In this document: in pieces, positions 29,319 to 38,851 of the stretch
Layout: every line of letters starts with the position of its first letter
Position numbering within the stretch: the stretch's first letter is position 1
Assembly: GCF_010500965.1 (NCBI RefSeq)
Contig: NZ_QVMI01000006.1
Span: 157,977 to 221,976, forward strand
Reading direction: 5' to 3'
DNA length: 64,000 nucleotides
From: Bacteroides sp. 51
GTDB taxonomy: Bacteria; Bacteroidota; Bacteroidia; Bacteroidales; Bacteroidaceae
Made by a program: the position numbers and the translations under genes
The notes under the pieces: model-generated
The model's database searches: none
What the model saw: the letters and a program-made list of their open reading frames with translations, nothing else
What the model was told of the DNA's origin: nothing

Positions 29319-31550
29319 ATGAGAAAGATAATTGCTTTATTTTCGTTTGTCTTGTGTACCATTGGGTGTACGGAACCGGCACAGGATTTCACCCGGTATG
29401 TCGATCCTTATATCGGGTCGGGTGGTCATGGTCATGTCTTTGTGGGTGCCAGTGTTCCTTTTGGCGCTGTACAGGTAGGTCCTTCCAATTTCCATAAAGG
29501 CTGGGATTGGTGTTCCGGCTATAACTATGGTGACAGCGTTATCATAGGTTTTCCTCAACTGCACCTCAGCGGTACGGGTATCGGAGACTTGGGAGATATC
29601 CTTATTATGCCTTATATGGGCGATGTGAAACTGGAAAAAGGTAAGGAAACAGAGCGGTATAGTGGCTATTCTTCCCTTTACTCCCATCGCAACGAAACCG
29701 TTCGTCCCGGATATTACGCCGTAAAGCTGGACGATTATAATATTGACGTAGAGCTTACGGCTACCCAGCGTGTAGGGTATCATAAATATACCTTCCCCGA
29801 AGGCCGGGAGGCGCGGATCATCATTGATTTGCAGGATGGTATTAATGACCGGTCGACTGATACATACATCGAACTATCAGATAGCCATACCATTAAAGGA
29901 TACCGCTTCTCGTCCGGTTGGGCCAAGAGGCAACAGGTCTATTTTGCGATTCAATCATCTGTTCCGATAGAGGACTTTATGGTCTATGAAAAGACCCAGT
30001 CATTGTCAGCTTCAAAAGGACAAGGTGAAGCCGTTAAAGGACTGATCAGTTTTGCTACATCACCGGGCCAGATTTCGTTGAAGGTCGGTATTTCTCCTGT
30101 TAGTCCGGAGAATGCATTGGCCAATATACAGGCTGAAATCCCGAATTGGGATTTTGATAAGAAGGTCCACGAAGCTAAAGAGAAGTGGAACAAGGAACTA
30201 TCTAAGGTTACTATCGAGACGAAGAGTGAAAAAGATAAACGCATCTTTTATACCTCTATGTATCACCTGATGATCCATCCTTCCCTGTTTAATGACCATA
30301 ACCGTGATTACCGGGGGGCCGATTGGCAAGTACATCAGAACGCAGCTTTCAATAATTATACCATATTCTCATTGTGGGATACCTACCGGGCTGCACATCC
30401 GTTTTTTACGATTACAAATCCCGACAAAGTGAATGACTTTGTCAATAGCATGCTGGCTATATTTGACCAAACAGGATATCTTCCCATCTGGCATCTGAAT
30501 GGATATGACACCGGCACGATGGTAGGCATGAGTAGTTTCCAGGTCATTGCCGAGGCTTACCTGAAAGGATATACCGGCTTTGATGCGGAGAAAGCATTTC
30601 ATGCCCTGAAAACAACTGCCATGAGTGATATCCGCGGATTGGATTGCGTGAGGGAACTGAAACCCATCCCTTCGGATGTCATGACCAACCGTCCGGTAGC
30701 GATGGCTATGGAAATTGCTATTGGCGATGCAAGCATTGCTTTAATGGCTAAAGCGATGGGCAAAACGGAAGACTATGAGTATTTCTGGAAAAGAGCGCAG
30801 AACTATAAGCTATACTATGACCAGGAAGTTGGTTTCTTCCGTGGAGTAATGGCCGATGGTAGCTGGAATCCGGTATTTGATCCGATAAAGTCTATCCGCC
30901 CGTGGGCTGCCGATTATGCTGAAGGCAATGCCTGGCAGTACCTTTGGCTTGCACCACAGGATGTTAAAGGATTGGTCGAACTTCTCGGTGGCGAGGAAGC
31001 TTTCCTTGATCGCTTAAATACCTTCTTTACGCTTGAAACAGACGATGAAGATGTATTGATTGATTTAACCGGTATCATCGGGCAGTATGCCCATGGCAAT
31101 GAACCAAGTCATCATATTGCTTATCTGTATACGTATCTTGGGCAGCAGTGGGAAACGGCGCGTTTGGTTCGTTATATTATGGAAGATTTCTATCATGACC
31201 AACCCGATGGGCTGATTGGCAATGAGGACTGCGGTCAAATGTCGGCCTGGTATCTTTTCTCATCCATTGGGTTCTATCCGGTTTTCACGGCTACGGGTCA
31301 GTATGTGATTGGTAGTCCGGTGTTTGATCGGTCGACTATTAACCTTGATAACGGAAAGACCTTTACGGTAGAAGCGGTAAATAATTCTGCAAAGAATATA
31401 TATATTCAACAGGTAGAGTTAAATGGAAAGCCTCATCCGTATACTTATATTAATCACGAAGACATCATGGCGGGTGGCGTACTTAAAATAACGATGGGCG
31501 ATACACCAAATTATGATTTTGGTAAGGATGTGGCATATCGTCCTTTATAA
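29319..31550 (+). CDS. GH92 family exo-alpha-mannosidase, canonical type
   Basis: A 743-residue lipoprotein (lipobox TIGC, Cys17) with all common GH92 landmarks: GGHGHVFVGASVPFGAVQVGP and GWDWCSGYNYGD near the N-terminus, QLHLSGTG, GNEPSHHIAYLYTYLGQQW and GNEDCGQMSAWYLFSSIGFYP (GNED at residues 634-637; Asp637 is a likely catalytic-base region residue). It should remove terminal alpha-mannose in a Ca-dependent, inverting way; linkage is not clear. It follows the esterase by 5 nt and the GH71/99-like gene comes after 17 nt. Compared with the first GH92 in this operon the N-terminal half differs strongly, so the two probably act on different linkages. Confidence 0.93.
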   Translation: MRKIIALFSFVLCTIGCTEPAQDFTRYVDPYIGSGGHGHVFVGASVPFGAVQVGPSNFHKGWDWCSGYNYGDSVIIGFPQLHLSGTGIGDLGDILIMPYMGDVKLEKGKETERYSGYSSLYSHRNETVRPGYYAVKLDDYNIDVELTATQRVGYHKYTFPEGREARIIIDLQDGINDRSTDTYIELSDSHTIKGYRFSSGWAKRQQVYFAIQSSVPIEDFMVYEKTQSLSASKGQGEAVKGLISFATSPGQISLKVGISPVSPENALANIQAEIPNWDFDKKVHEAKEKWNKELSKVTIETKSEKDKRIFYTSMYHLMIHPSLFNDHNRDYRGADWQVHQNAAFNNYTIFSLWDTYRAAHPFFTITNPDKVNDFVNSMLAIFDQTGYLPIWHLNGYDTGTMVGMSSFQVIAEAYLKGYTGFDAEKAFHALKTTAMSDIRGLDCVRELKPIPSDVMTNRPVAMAMEIAIGDASIALMAKAMGKTEDYEYFWKRAQNYKLYYDQEVGFFRGVMADGSWNPVFDPIKSIRPWAADYAEGNAWQYLWLAPQDVKGLVELLGGEEAFLDRLNTFFTLETDDEDVLIDLTGIIGQYAHGNEPSHHIAYLYTYLGQQWETARLVRYIMEDFYHDQPDGLIGNEDCGQMSAWYLFSSIGFYPVFTATGQYVIGSPVFDRSTINLDNGKTFTVEAVNNSAKNIYIQQVELNGKPHPYTYINHEDIMAGGVLKITMGDTPNYDFGKDVAYRPL

Positions 31551-31567
31551 ACAGAAGAAAAATAACT

Positions 31568-32803
31568 ATGCGAGTAATATCTTTAATTCTAACTTTAATA
31601 CTGTTTTCAATAGGTGTTTCTGCTCAAACCGGTAAGAAAGAGTATAACTCTTACAAAGGTTTGGTAATGGCAGGTTATCAGGGGTGGTTCAACGCCCCTG
31701 ATGACGGTGCCAACCGCGGATGGTATCATTACAAAGGGCGGCAAGGTTTTCGTCCCGGTTCATGCTCGGTAGATATGTGGCCTGATGTGACGGAATATGA
31801 AAAAACATATAAAACAGCATTTGTACTGGCCGATGGCTCACCTGCCTATGTGTTTAGTTCCCATGATGAATCAACCGTACGTACTCATTTCCGTTGGATG
31901 AAAGAATATGGCATTGACGGGGTATTTATGCAACGCTTTGTCAGTGAAATCAGAGGCAATAGTGGGAAGCATCACTTCAATACCGTACTGGCTTCGGCCA
32001 TGAAATCGGCCAATGAATATTCAAGAGCCATTTGTGTAATGTACGATTTAAGCGGCATGCGCCCCGGCGATGAACAAATGATACTTAACGATATAGACGA
32101 AATCGCAGCGAAACATGCATTGAAAGATCATAAAGCCAACCCTTCCTATCTTTATCATAATGGAAAGCCACTTGTTACGATATGGGGAGTTGGCTTTAAT
32201 GATAAAAGAAATTATGGTCTGAATGAGGTTGAGACTATTATCTCAGGCTTAAAGTCGAAAGGTTTTAGTGTTATGCTGGGTGTGCCTACACATTGGCGAA
32301 CACTAAGTGGTGACACAACTCCTGACGCTAAACTACATGAGTTGATCCGGCGATGCGACATCATCATGCCTTGGTTTGTAGGACGTTACAATGAAACAAA
32401 CTACGACCGTTACCACGAACAAATCAAGGAAGATCTGAAATGGGCTAAAAAAGAAAAGGTAGATTATGCACCTTTGGCTTTCCCCGGTTTTACATGGAAG
32501 AACCTGAAAGGCATGCATACTACACAGATAGGCCGTAATAAAGGTAACTTTCTGTGGAAGCAATTGTCGGGAGCTATCCAAGCCGGAGCAGGGATGATCT
32601 ATGTAGCGATGTTTGATGAAATAGACGAAGGTACGGCGATCTTTAAATGTGCTAAAAGGGTTCCTATAGGCCAAAGTTACTTCCTGCCCATAGACACAGA
32701 ATTGGGAACAGACCATTATTTGTGGTTGGTAGGTCAGGCTGGGAAGATGCTTCGTAAGGAGATGCCGCTGAGTGTGCAGCAACCTCAAAGAACAACTAAA
32801 TAG
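31568..32803 (+). CDS. GH71/99-like glycoside hydrolase
   Basis: A 411-residue secreted protein with signal peptide ending VSAQT. The opening VMAGYQGWFNAPDDG and the strand GIDGVFMQRFV are typical of the GH71/99-like TIM-barrel group. The late motif MFDEIDEGTAIFK aligns with the EWHEGT motif of GH99, giving two candidate catalytic glutamates, Glu351 and Glu354, in the E-x-x-E spacing. Known GH99 enzymes cut alpha-mannans or GlcMan internally by an epoxide-type mechanism; GH71 enzymes cut alpha-1,3-glucan. With two GH92 genes in the operon an endo-acting mannan role is plausible (inference). The next gene starts 6 nt after the stop. Confidence 0.82.
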   Translation: MRVISLILTLILFSIGVSAQTGKKEYNSYKGLVMAGYQGWFNAPDDGANRGWYHYKGRQGFRPGSCSVDMWPDVTEYEKTYKTAFVLADGSPAYVFSSHDESTVRTHFRWMKEYGIDGVFMQRFVSEIRGNSGKHHFNTVLASAMKSANEYSRAICVMYDLSGMRPGDEQMILNDIDEIAAKHALKDHKANPSYLYHNGKPLVTIWGVGFNDKRNYGLNEVETIISGLKSKGFSVMLGVPTHWRTLSGDTTPDAKLHELIRRCDIIMPWFVGRYNETNYDRYHEQIKEDLKWAKKEKVDYAPLAFPGFTWKNLKGMHTTQIGRNKGNFLWKQLSGAIQAGAGMIYVAMFDEIDEGTAIFKCAKRVPIGQSYFLPIDTELGTDHYLWLVGQAGKMLRKEMPLSVQQPQRTTK

Positions 32804-32809
32804 ACCAAA

Positions 32810-34558
32810 ATGAAAAATACCCTTATACTGTTATTATTATTACTGTTTGCTTTTCCTCATATCAAGGCACAGAAAGACAAAGACTATTGGAACAATAAGC
32901 TGAGGATCGTATCCTTCAGATTACCACCTCCGCCGGTAGACTTTAAACCCAAATTAGTTGATCTAAATGGCGATGGCAGCCCCGATGCCATTTATTCCAT
33001 TACCCGCGACAGTATTCCTGTTCTCTGGCTCGACGATGATGGCAATATGACTTGGGACGACCTGGAAGGTGATACCAAAAACGATTGCCTGCTGATCGAC
33101 AGAAACCGTGACGGTATATACGGCGGACATGGTGACCTTATTATCGACTGGATCGACACCGATGGCGATGGTAAAGCCGATATGCAGATTGTAGCCGAAT
33201 ACCCCGTGAAAAAGGCAGATGAAGTGTGGCCCAACGGGCATTATATGATTGTTCTTGATACGGATAAAGACGATATCTTTAATTATATCGACTGGAACAG
33301 TATGCAAATCAAAAGCTGGGATAAATCGGGTATCTGCGATTTCTACATGGATTACAGCGGCCAGTCGGCTTTTCTGAAGATACATGCTGCAACCTATAAC
33401 ATGGAAGATGTGAGATACAATTGGGAGAACCCATTCCTCTTTTATGATGAAGATGGTGACGGGCTATCCGAAATGGCCATCCGCCTGGTCGATTCTCCTA
33501 AGAAAGTAGATCCGAATGCTCCTTCTAATAGTTATGTAAACCAACAGCTTACCGGTAATGTCGACTGGGTTTCGATAGCGGTCGATATGGATAATGATAA
33601 CCGTCCGGGCGAGGAGTTCGACTTTGACTTTACGATATCCTTCCGTGGTAAGGGTTTTAATTATAAAGATCAGGTGCATAAGTTCAATAACCCCCGGTTG
33701 CCCGAAACAGATTCTTTCTTTGTCGACCCCCGCTTCCGTCAAATGACGGAGTTGATATATCCCGATCATGACAGCGCATGGGATTTGATCTTCAATAGAG
33801 GCGAATGGAATCAGGTTTATTTTGTTTATGACGAAGACGACGATTGCAATCGTTGGGAGCGCGTGGAGCTTTATGATCCGCTCGATCCATTCCAAGTGGG
33901 CTGGAAAGGCGGTGGAGTCGATAACCACAAACAGTCCGATGCGGCAGGCGACCGTGGCGAGTGGGATTTGGATAACTCCGGCGGCGGTAAACTTTATGTC
34001 GGTAAGTTTGATGGAAGATTGCATTTGTATGGTGCCGAATGGGGATGCTGGCGAATAGATCAGAACACAGATTTCTACCAGGGCTGGGACAGGCTTTGGT
34101 TTGGTCTTGACTATAATCCAACTAGATTCGGTACGGTTAAATACACTGATAAAGACGAGAACGGTTTCTTTGATTATATAGAATATGATCTGGATGGCGA
34201 CCAGGTATTTGAAACTGTCATTGATTTGAAGAAGCTTGGCTTGGATGATCGTTGTGAAATCATCGACATCTCCAACTTCAAATACAAGGACTTTACGGAT
34301 CTGATGGAGAAGCAGACAAATGATATGTGGGATAATGCTATGCAAGCCTGTAAAATTGCCGAACGGTATAAGCTAAATACAAGTTGGTATGCCAAGTTGA
34401 AACAGGCTTCATCTATCCGCGAAAGGTACCATAAAGGGTATTGGTTGCAACTGTATTTGTATAAAGACCTGGAATACCTTTTCCAGAGAAACAAAGACAA
34501 GAAATCTCTTGAGAAACTGAATAAGGCTTATTATTCAGGCAATTGGGGGATTTTGTAG
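32810..34558 (+). CDS. Secreted protein rich in Ca-binding loops, function unknown
   Basis: A 582-residue secreted protein (signal peptide ending HIKAQ). I do not recognise a catalytic family. The striking feature is about ten D-x-D/N-x-D/N-type loops, such as DLNGDGSPD (from Asp51), DTDGDGKAD, DEDGDGLSE, DKDENGFFD and DLDGDQVFE, spread over the length and like dockerin or thrombospondin-3 Ca loops. Beta-rich segments lie between them, and a helical C-terminus carries many aromatic residues. It may be a Ca-stabilised glycan hydrolase or binding protein. It lies 6 nt after the GH71/99-like gene, in the same operon. The stop codon TAG is formed by the beginning of the REP repeat that follows. 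Confidence 0.75.
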   Translation: MKNTLILLLLLLFAFPHIKAQKDKDYWNNKLRIVSFRLPPPPVDFKPKLVDLNGDGSPDAIYSITRDSIPVLWLDDDGNMTWDDLEGDTKNDCLLIDRNRDGIYGGHGDLIIDWIDTDGDGKADMQIVAEYPVKKADEVWPNGHYMIVLDTDKDDIFNYIDWNSMQIKSWDKSGICDFYMDYSGQSAFLKIHAATYNMEDVRYNWENPFLFYDEDGDGLSEMAIRLVDSPKKVDPNAPSNSYVNQQLTGNVDWVSIAVDMDNDNRPGEEFDFDFTISFRGKGFNYKDQVHKFNNPRLPETDSFFVDPRFRQMTELIYPDHDSAWDLIFNRGEWNQVYFVYDEDDDCNRWERVELYDPLDPFQVGWKGGGVDNHKQSDAAGDRGEWDLDNSGGGKLYVGKFDGRLHLYGAEWGCWRIDQNTDFYQGWDRLWFGLDYNPTRFGTVKYTDKDENGFFDYIEYDLDGDQVFETVIDLKKLGLDDRCEIIDISNFKYKDFTDLMEKQTNDMWDNAMQACKIAERYKLNTSWYAKLKQASSIRERYHKGYWLQLYLYKDLEYLFQRNKDKKSLEKLNKAYYSGNWGIL

Positions 34559-34578
34559 GGGCGGTTTGCGAACCGCCC
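34556..34578. repeat. REP-like palindrome overlapping a stop codon
   Basis: TAGGGGCGGTTTGCGAACCGCCC; the palindrome proper is 34559-34578 and has one T.G break in the centre compared with the perfect copies. The preceding gene's TAG stop (34556-34558) is the usual GTAGGG start of this repeat. Confidence 0.85.
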
Positions 34579-34638
34579 GCGGCAGGACTATTTACATCAA
34601 AACCCTACAAAAAACCTCATAACCCCTTAAATAAAACC

Positions 34639-36573
34639 ATGAAAACAAAAAAACATCTCCTTTTAATTCTATGCCTTTTCCTTGCCTTCCCTTGTGCATA
34701 CGCACAGAAGCAGGGCACCTACTTCTTCTCAGAAGAAGAACAGGCAAACATCAAATCATCCGCTCAAACCCCTTGGGGGCAAGAAATTGTCTTCCAATTA
34801 AAGGCACAAGTCGATGAACGCTTAAAGCACCCTTTATCCGTTCCTAAAGAAGAAGCCGGACATCTGCATGATTATTTCTGTCCGGTTCACAACGTATTCT
34901 TTGAATTCGACTGGAACAAGCCCGATGCACAATACTGTTCTCACTGTGACAAAACCTGGAGCACGGAGCGTATCAATTGGTCGTGGATCACCGTTGCACA
35001 CAATAAAAACCTGCAATTCATGAACGATTGCCTCTACATCTACCTAGCTACGGGCGAGCAGAAGTACGCTAAATACATGAAAGACATGTTGCTCGATTAT
35101 GCTGGTAAATATCCAAACTACAAGGTGCATGATAAAGGGAGAAATACGCCTGAACCAGCCAACTACAGCGCTAAGATGTTTGCCCAAAGTCTTGATGAGG
35201 CTGTTTGGTTTAGCGATGTCTGCCGGATGTACTCTATCGTGAAGCCAATGCTTAAAAAGAAAGAAGTAGAGAAAGTAGAAACCGGCCTTCTTTGGGAAGG
35301 TGCCAACCTCTTGCTGAAAAGAGGCGGTGGTGGTAACTGGCAGGTATGGAACAACAGCGGACTGGCCGCCATAGGGGTTGCGTTGAACAACGACAGCATC
35401 GTAAATATAGCCATCAACCACCCTAGAGTAGGCTATCGGCATATGATGAAAACCCACGTCAACCGCGATGGCTGGTGGAACGAAGGCTCGGCCAACTATC
35501 ACTTCTATCCTTTGCGGGCCATGATCCTCACCGCATATGCCGTTCGCTCTATGAACCATAACCTCTTCGACAAGCAGCTGGAAATGATGTTTCTTGCTCC
35601 TGTAAAAAGCACATACAACGACCTGACTTTCCCTTCCCATAATGATGGCTGGTATGGTGTTTCATTGCCTACGCAAATCAAACTATATGAAATGGCCTAT
35701 GCTTATTACCGGAATCCGGTGATGTTGCAAACCTTACAGGCGTGTTATCAGATTGAAGATCGCCTTTCGCCCGAAGCATTATTGACCAACACCACTGTTG
35801 ATCATAATAAAACGTTGAAAGAAACGGAGAGTTATCTTTTCGGTCATACCGGCTATGGGGTGTTGCGAAGCGGGAACAAAACCGTTATGCTGAAATACGG
35901 CCCGTCTGGTGGTGGGCACGGGCATCCGGATAAGCTTTCCATCTCCATTCATAACGGTGAAAAGGAAACCTTGACCGATTTTGGAACCTGTGCTTATGGA
36001 ATACCCGATTACCTGAACTGGTATAAACGTACGCTTTCGCACAACACTGTTACGGTTGATTTTAAAGACCAGCGGCCGGCTATGGGACAAATCACGAACT
36101 TCGATTCTCAGTCCATTGAAGCGTTTTCGGATAAGGCATATCCGGGAGTGGAGATGACAAGAAAGCTGCATTTTAAAGACAGCAAACTGACGGATGAGTT
36201 TTATTGTGTTTCCGACTCTGTGCATACTTACGATTATCTCCTTTTGCTTACGGAGAAACCGAACATCAGCGGTGCTTTTACCGATGCGACTTTGAACGAA
36301 TCTATTGCTTACCAGCAAATTAAGAACGTACGGCGGAGCACGGCGAGTCGGCAGGTAATTATAACCACATCGACCGAGAGGATTACACTGCAAGTAGATG
36401 GTGTTTCTTCATTCGAGGTATTTACAGGAAATGCGCCTGGTGTTCCGCCAACGAATCCCGATATTGTAACCAAAACCGGAACGGAGAGACGTCCCGTTCA
36501 ACCTTGTTACCCGGTGATTATCCGGGTAAAGGATAAGAATCTAAGTATCAAAGGCGATTGGTCGATCCGTTAA
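34639..36573 (+). CDS. Heparinase II/III-like polysaccharide lyase
   Basis: The ATG at 34639 gives a signal peptide (MKTKKHLLLILCLFLAFPC); an in-frame ATG at 34543 would run through the REP palindrome and is rejected. The protein is 644 residues. The first half is an (alpha/alpha) toroid-like domain (NRDGWWNEGSANYHFYP, WNNSGLAAIGVAL), the second a beta-sandwich with the heparinase II/III landmarks GGGHGHPDKLS (His427, His429) and SHNTVTVD (His468, Asn469). Family members cleave uronate-containing polysaccharides by beta-elimination (heparin, alginate, glucuronate-rich gums). CHC/CPVH cysteine-histidine pairs near residues 80-110 (FCPVHNVFF, YCSHCDKTW) may bind zinc. The exact PL family is not clear. 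It is followed by another lyase-like gene. Confidence 0.82.
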   Translation: MKTKKHLLLILCLFLAFPCAYAQKQGTYFFSEEEQANIKSSAQTPWGQEIVFQLKAQVDERLKHPLSVPKEEAGHLHDYFCPVHNVFFEFDWNKPDAQYCSHCDKTWSTERINWSWITVAHNKNLQFMNDCLYIYLATGEQKYAKYMKDMLLDYAGKYPNYKVHDKGRNTPEPANYSAKMFAQSLDEAVWFSDVCRMYSIVKPMLKKKEVEKVETGLLWEGANLLLKRGGGGNWQVWNNSGLAAIGVALNNDSIVNIAINHPRVGYRHMMKTHVNRDGWWNEGSANYHFYPLRAMILTAYAVRSMNHNLFDKQLEMMFLAPVKSTYNDLTFPSHNDGWYGVSLPTQIKLYEMAYAYYRNPVMLQTLQACYQIEDRLSPEALLTNTTVDHNKTLKETESYLFGHTGYGVLRSGNKTVMLKYGPSGGGHGHPDKLSISIHNGEKETLTDFGTCAYGIPDYLNWYKRTLSHNTVTVDFKDQRPAMGQITNFDSQSIEAFSDKAYPGVEMTRKLHFKDSKLTDEFYCVSDSVHTYDYLLLLTEKPNISGAFTDATLNESIAYQQIKNVRRSTASRQVIITTSTERITLQVDGVSSFEVFTGNAPGVPPTNPDIVTKTGTERRPVQPCYPVIIRVKDKNLSIKGDWSIR

Positions 36574-36577
36574 ATTT

Positions 36578-36653
36578 GTATTGGGCGGTTCGCGAACCGC
36601 CCAATACACAGGAATGCATAGAAAACCATTTTCGGGCGGTTCGCGAACCGCCC
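36578..36653. repeat. Pair of REP-like palindromes
   Basis: A perfect 30-bp palindrome (36578-36607) around GGGCGGTTCGCGAACCGCCC, then a 26-bp spacer, then a second copy GGGCGGTTCGCGAACCGCCC (36634-36653) followed by CTAC. Head-to-tail pairs like this resemble BIME-type REP doublets. They lie between the two lyase-like genes, 4 nt after the first gene's stop. Confidence 0.9.
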
Positions 36654-36680
36654 CTACAGTAAACCAATCATAAATCAATC

Positions 36681-38717
36681 ATGAAAAAGAAAACTATCAT
36701 TGCTTCAATTATTGTGTGTTGCCTGCTTTGCGCATGCTCACAGAAACCTACTGCTTCCTTTATTCATCCCGGTATGGCACAGAACCAGCAGGACCTCGAT
36801 TATATGTGCCAAATGATACAAGCAGATGCCCAACCCTGGAAGTCCGCCTATGAAAACCTACAGCAAGAAACCTCGTTAGACTTTGTTCCGCAGGCTTTCG
36901 ACCGCATCTCTGTTGGCCCTTATGGTGCAAACAGCATCGGTGGACGGGAGTTCTCGCAAAGTGCCGAAGCTGCCTACAACCATGCCCTGATGTGGTATAT
37001 CACCCGAGATAAAGCCTATGCCGGCAAGGCCATAGAAATACTGAATGCCTGGAGCTACAAGCTACGTAGTTTTGATGCAAACAACGCCAAACTAAACGTC
37101 GGGTTGTTCGGCTACCATTATCTCAATGCGGCAGAGATACTGAAATACACCGAATCCGATTGGGCGCCCAACGACATGGAGCAGTTCACCCGGATGGTGC
37201 TGACCGTCTTTTATCCCACGATAGAAGATTTCTTTACCGAAGCCAATGGCAATTGGGACGCTTCAATGATCAACACCATGATGTGTATCGGTGTTTTTGT
37301 AGATAACCATGAAATCTTCAACCGTGCGGTAGAACGGTTCTATTGGGGAGAAAGAAACTCCGGGATAACGAAGTACCTTTACCCCGGTGGACAGTGCCAG
37401 GAAACCACCCGCGACTGGGGGCACGTACAACTGGGCATCGGTGAGTTTGCCAAAGCTGCGCAGATCGCCTTTACCCAGGGATTGGATTTTTATCGGGTGG
37501 CCGACGACCGTCTGGCCAGAGGCTTTGAATATACCGCCCGTTTCATGTTGGGAGGCCACATCGACCTGTTCGGAGTGTATACCACCCGCGATAATGACAG
37601 ATTCCGGGACATCTATGAGTCCATTTATTCCCATTACAAGCAAACCCGGGGCATCACGTTACCTTATACCGAAGAGGCGATCATGAAGCATACGCGTTCG
37701 AAGTCGTCTGTCGGATTTCTGACTGGCGTAAGGTCCGGCGCATCGAACGCTGATACGGATGCAATGAAAGAACTTGATCCGGAGAGGTTTTTAATGCCAA
37801 CCGAAGCCGGCGCATTGAACGGAAAATACGCCGAAGCTCCCGAAGATGCTGTTCTTGTCCGGCCCGGCGAATCCATTCAGAAGGCAGTAGATGCCCATAA
37901 AGGTACTGGAAAATGGATTGTCCTGAGAGCGGGAGTACATACGCTGCAAGAACCGTTGAAGCTATACAGTGGCATGACTTTGGCGGGCGAGGGGCGAGAG
38001 ACGATTTTGCATCTTGCCGGCGGACTGCATGCAACAACCATCATCAACGGAACGGATAGTCTGGAAGATGTCGTAATCCGTGATTTGCTGATCGAAGGTG
38101 CAGTGAATACTGTCGAAAATGGAGATCCGAATCACGATCGCCGTACCCGTTCTTATATGAGCGCTCCAAGCCGGGAGGGTATTGTCTTCTGGTCGGAAGA
38201 CAATGCGATAAGAAACATCAGGTTCGAACAGCTTACGGTGCAGAACTTCACCAAGAATGGGGTGATGGTTGTCGGCGCATCGGATATCCGGATCAGCCAA
38301 TGCGATTTTAGCGACAATGGCGGTAGCGTAGTGCCGGGAGAAGGATTCCACCACAATTTGCTCCTTTCGTACGTGGCGGACTGTACGCTTTGGAAGAGCC
38401 GTTTTGATACCTCGCCGTGGGGCAACGGCATTGATGCTACATTCTGTCAAGGTCTGACGGTGGAGGCTTGCGAAATGGCGCGCAATAAACGCTCGGGCAT
38501 CCGCTGTGCGGAAAGTGCCGATATTATCCTTGTCGGCAATCGCGCGGAAGGGAATGACCGCCACGGAATAGCGATTGAAAAGCGAATGGATAGTTGCCAA
38601 GGGGTGACTATCCGCAACAATACGCTGCTGAATAATACCGGAAAAGGTGTTTATACACAGGCAGTTGTTCAATTGTCGGCGGAGGAAAACAGAGCGGAGA
38701 ATAACGGAGCTGAATAA
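36681..38717 (+). CDS. Alginate-lyase-like (alpha/alpha toroid) domain fused to a right-handed beta-helix
   Basis: A 678-residue lipoprotein (lipobox LCAC). Residues about 30-380 resemble the Alginate_lyase (PF05426-type) toroid: REFSQSAEAAYNHALMWYITRD, NGNWDASMINTMMCIGVF, QETTRDWGHVQLGIGEFAKAAQIA. From about residue 395 the sequence turns into a pectate-lyase-like beta-helix with repeated I/V-x-N/D rungs (PGESIQKAVDAHKGTGKWIVLRAG; GVMVVGASDIRISQCDFSDNGG; GIRCAESADIILVGNRAEGN). Both folds are known in uronate lyases, so the protein may bind or cleave an acidic glycan with one or two active sites. The ending ...ENNGAE has no capping helix. It is the last gene of the operon; local GC appears higher than in the SusC region. 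Confidence 0.75.
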   Translation: MKKKTIIASIIVCCLLCACSQKPTASFIHPGMAQNQQDLDYMCQMIQADAQPWKSAYENLQQETSLDFVPQAFDRISVGPYGANSIGGREFSQSAEAAYNHALMWYITRDKAYAGKAIEILNAWSYKLRSFDANNAKLNVGLFGYHYLNAAEILKYTESDWAPNDMEQFTRMVLTVFYPTIEDFFTEANGNWDASMINTMMCIGVFVDNHEIFNRAVERFYWGERNSGITKYLYPGGQCQETTRDWGHVQLGIGEFAKAAQIAFTQGLDFYRVADDRLARGFEYTARFMLGGHIDLFGVYTTRDNDRFRDIYESIYSHYKQTRGITLPYTEEAIMKHTRSKSSVGFLTGVRSGASNADTDAMKELDPERFLMPTEAGALNGKYAEAPEDAVLVRPGESIQKAVDAHKGTGKWIVLRAGVHTLQEPLKLYSGMTLAGEGRETILHLAGGLHATTIINGTDSLEDVVIRDLLIEGAVNTVENGDPNHDRRTRSYMSAPSREGIVFWSEDNAIRNIRFEQLTVQNFTKNGVMVVGASDIRISQCDFSDNGGSVVPGEGFHHNLLLSYVADCTLWKSRFDTSPWGNGIDATFCQGLTVEACEMARNKRSGIRCAESADIILVGNRAEGNDRHGIAIEKRMDSCQGVTIRNNTLLNNTGKGVYTQAVVQLSAEENRAENNGAE

Positions 38718-38756
38718 ATATCAAGACTCTGTGCGGCATCGTGACACCATTATCAA

Positions 38757-38775
38757 AGACGCACGGCGTGCGTCT
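38757..38775. repeat. Short palindromic repeat AGACGCACggcGTGCGTCT
   Basis: Eight-bp perfect arms with a GGC centre, between the last operon gene and the terminator. It does not share sequence with the TCGCGA-core family and represents a different palindrome class. Confidence 0.75.
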
Positions 38776-38851
38776 CTATAAACGACATGTAAAAATTATT
38801 TCCTGTCTGTTTTATTGGCTTTAAGTGCTCATAATATTTTTCTTATACAAA

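Noticed and set aside
33464-34345. Open frame of 293 codons on the minus strand
   Set aside because: It lies entirely opposite the Ca-loop protein gene. The translation has no recognizable domain, and the repeated Asp codons on the plus strand (GAT/GAC) give Ile/Val on the other strand, which explains the open frame.
34543-34638. Upstream start for the heparinase II/III-like gene
   Set aside because: The 32 extra residues are translated from the REP palindrome and would bury the signal peptide; ATG 34639 gives a proper signal.
36578-36653. Intrinsic terminator
   Set aside because: The palindromes are GC-rich but lack T-tracts, and the next gene on the same strand follows directly; a REP-type repeat fits better.
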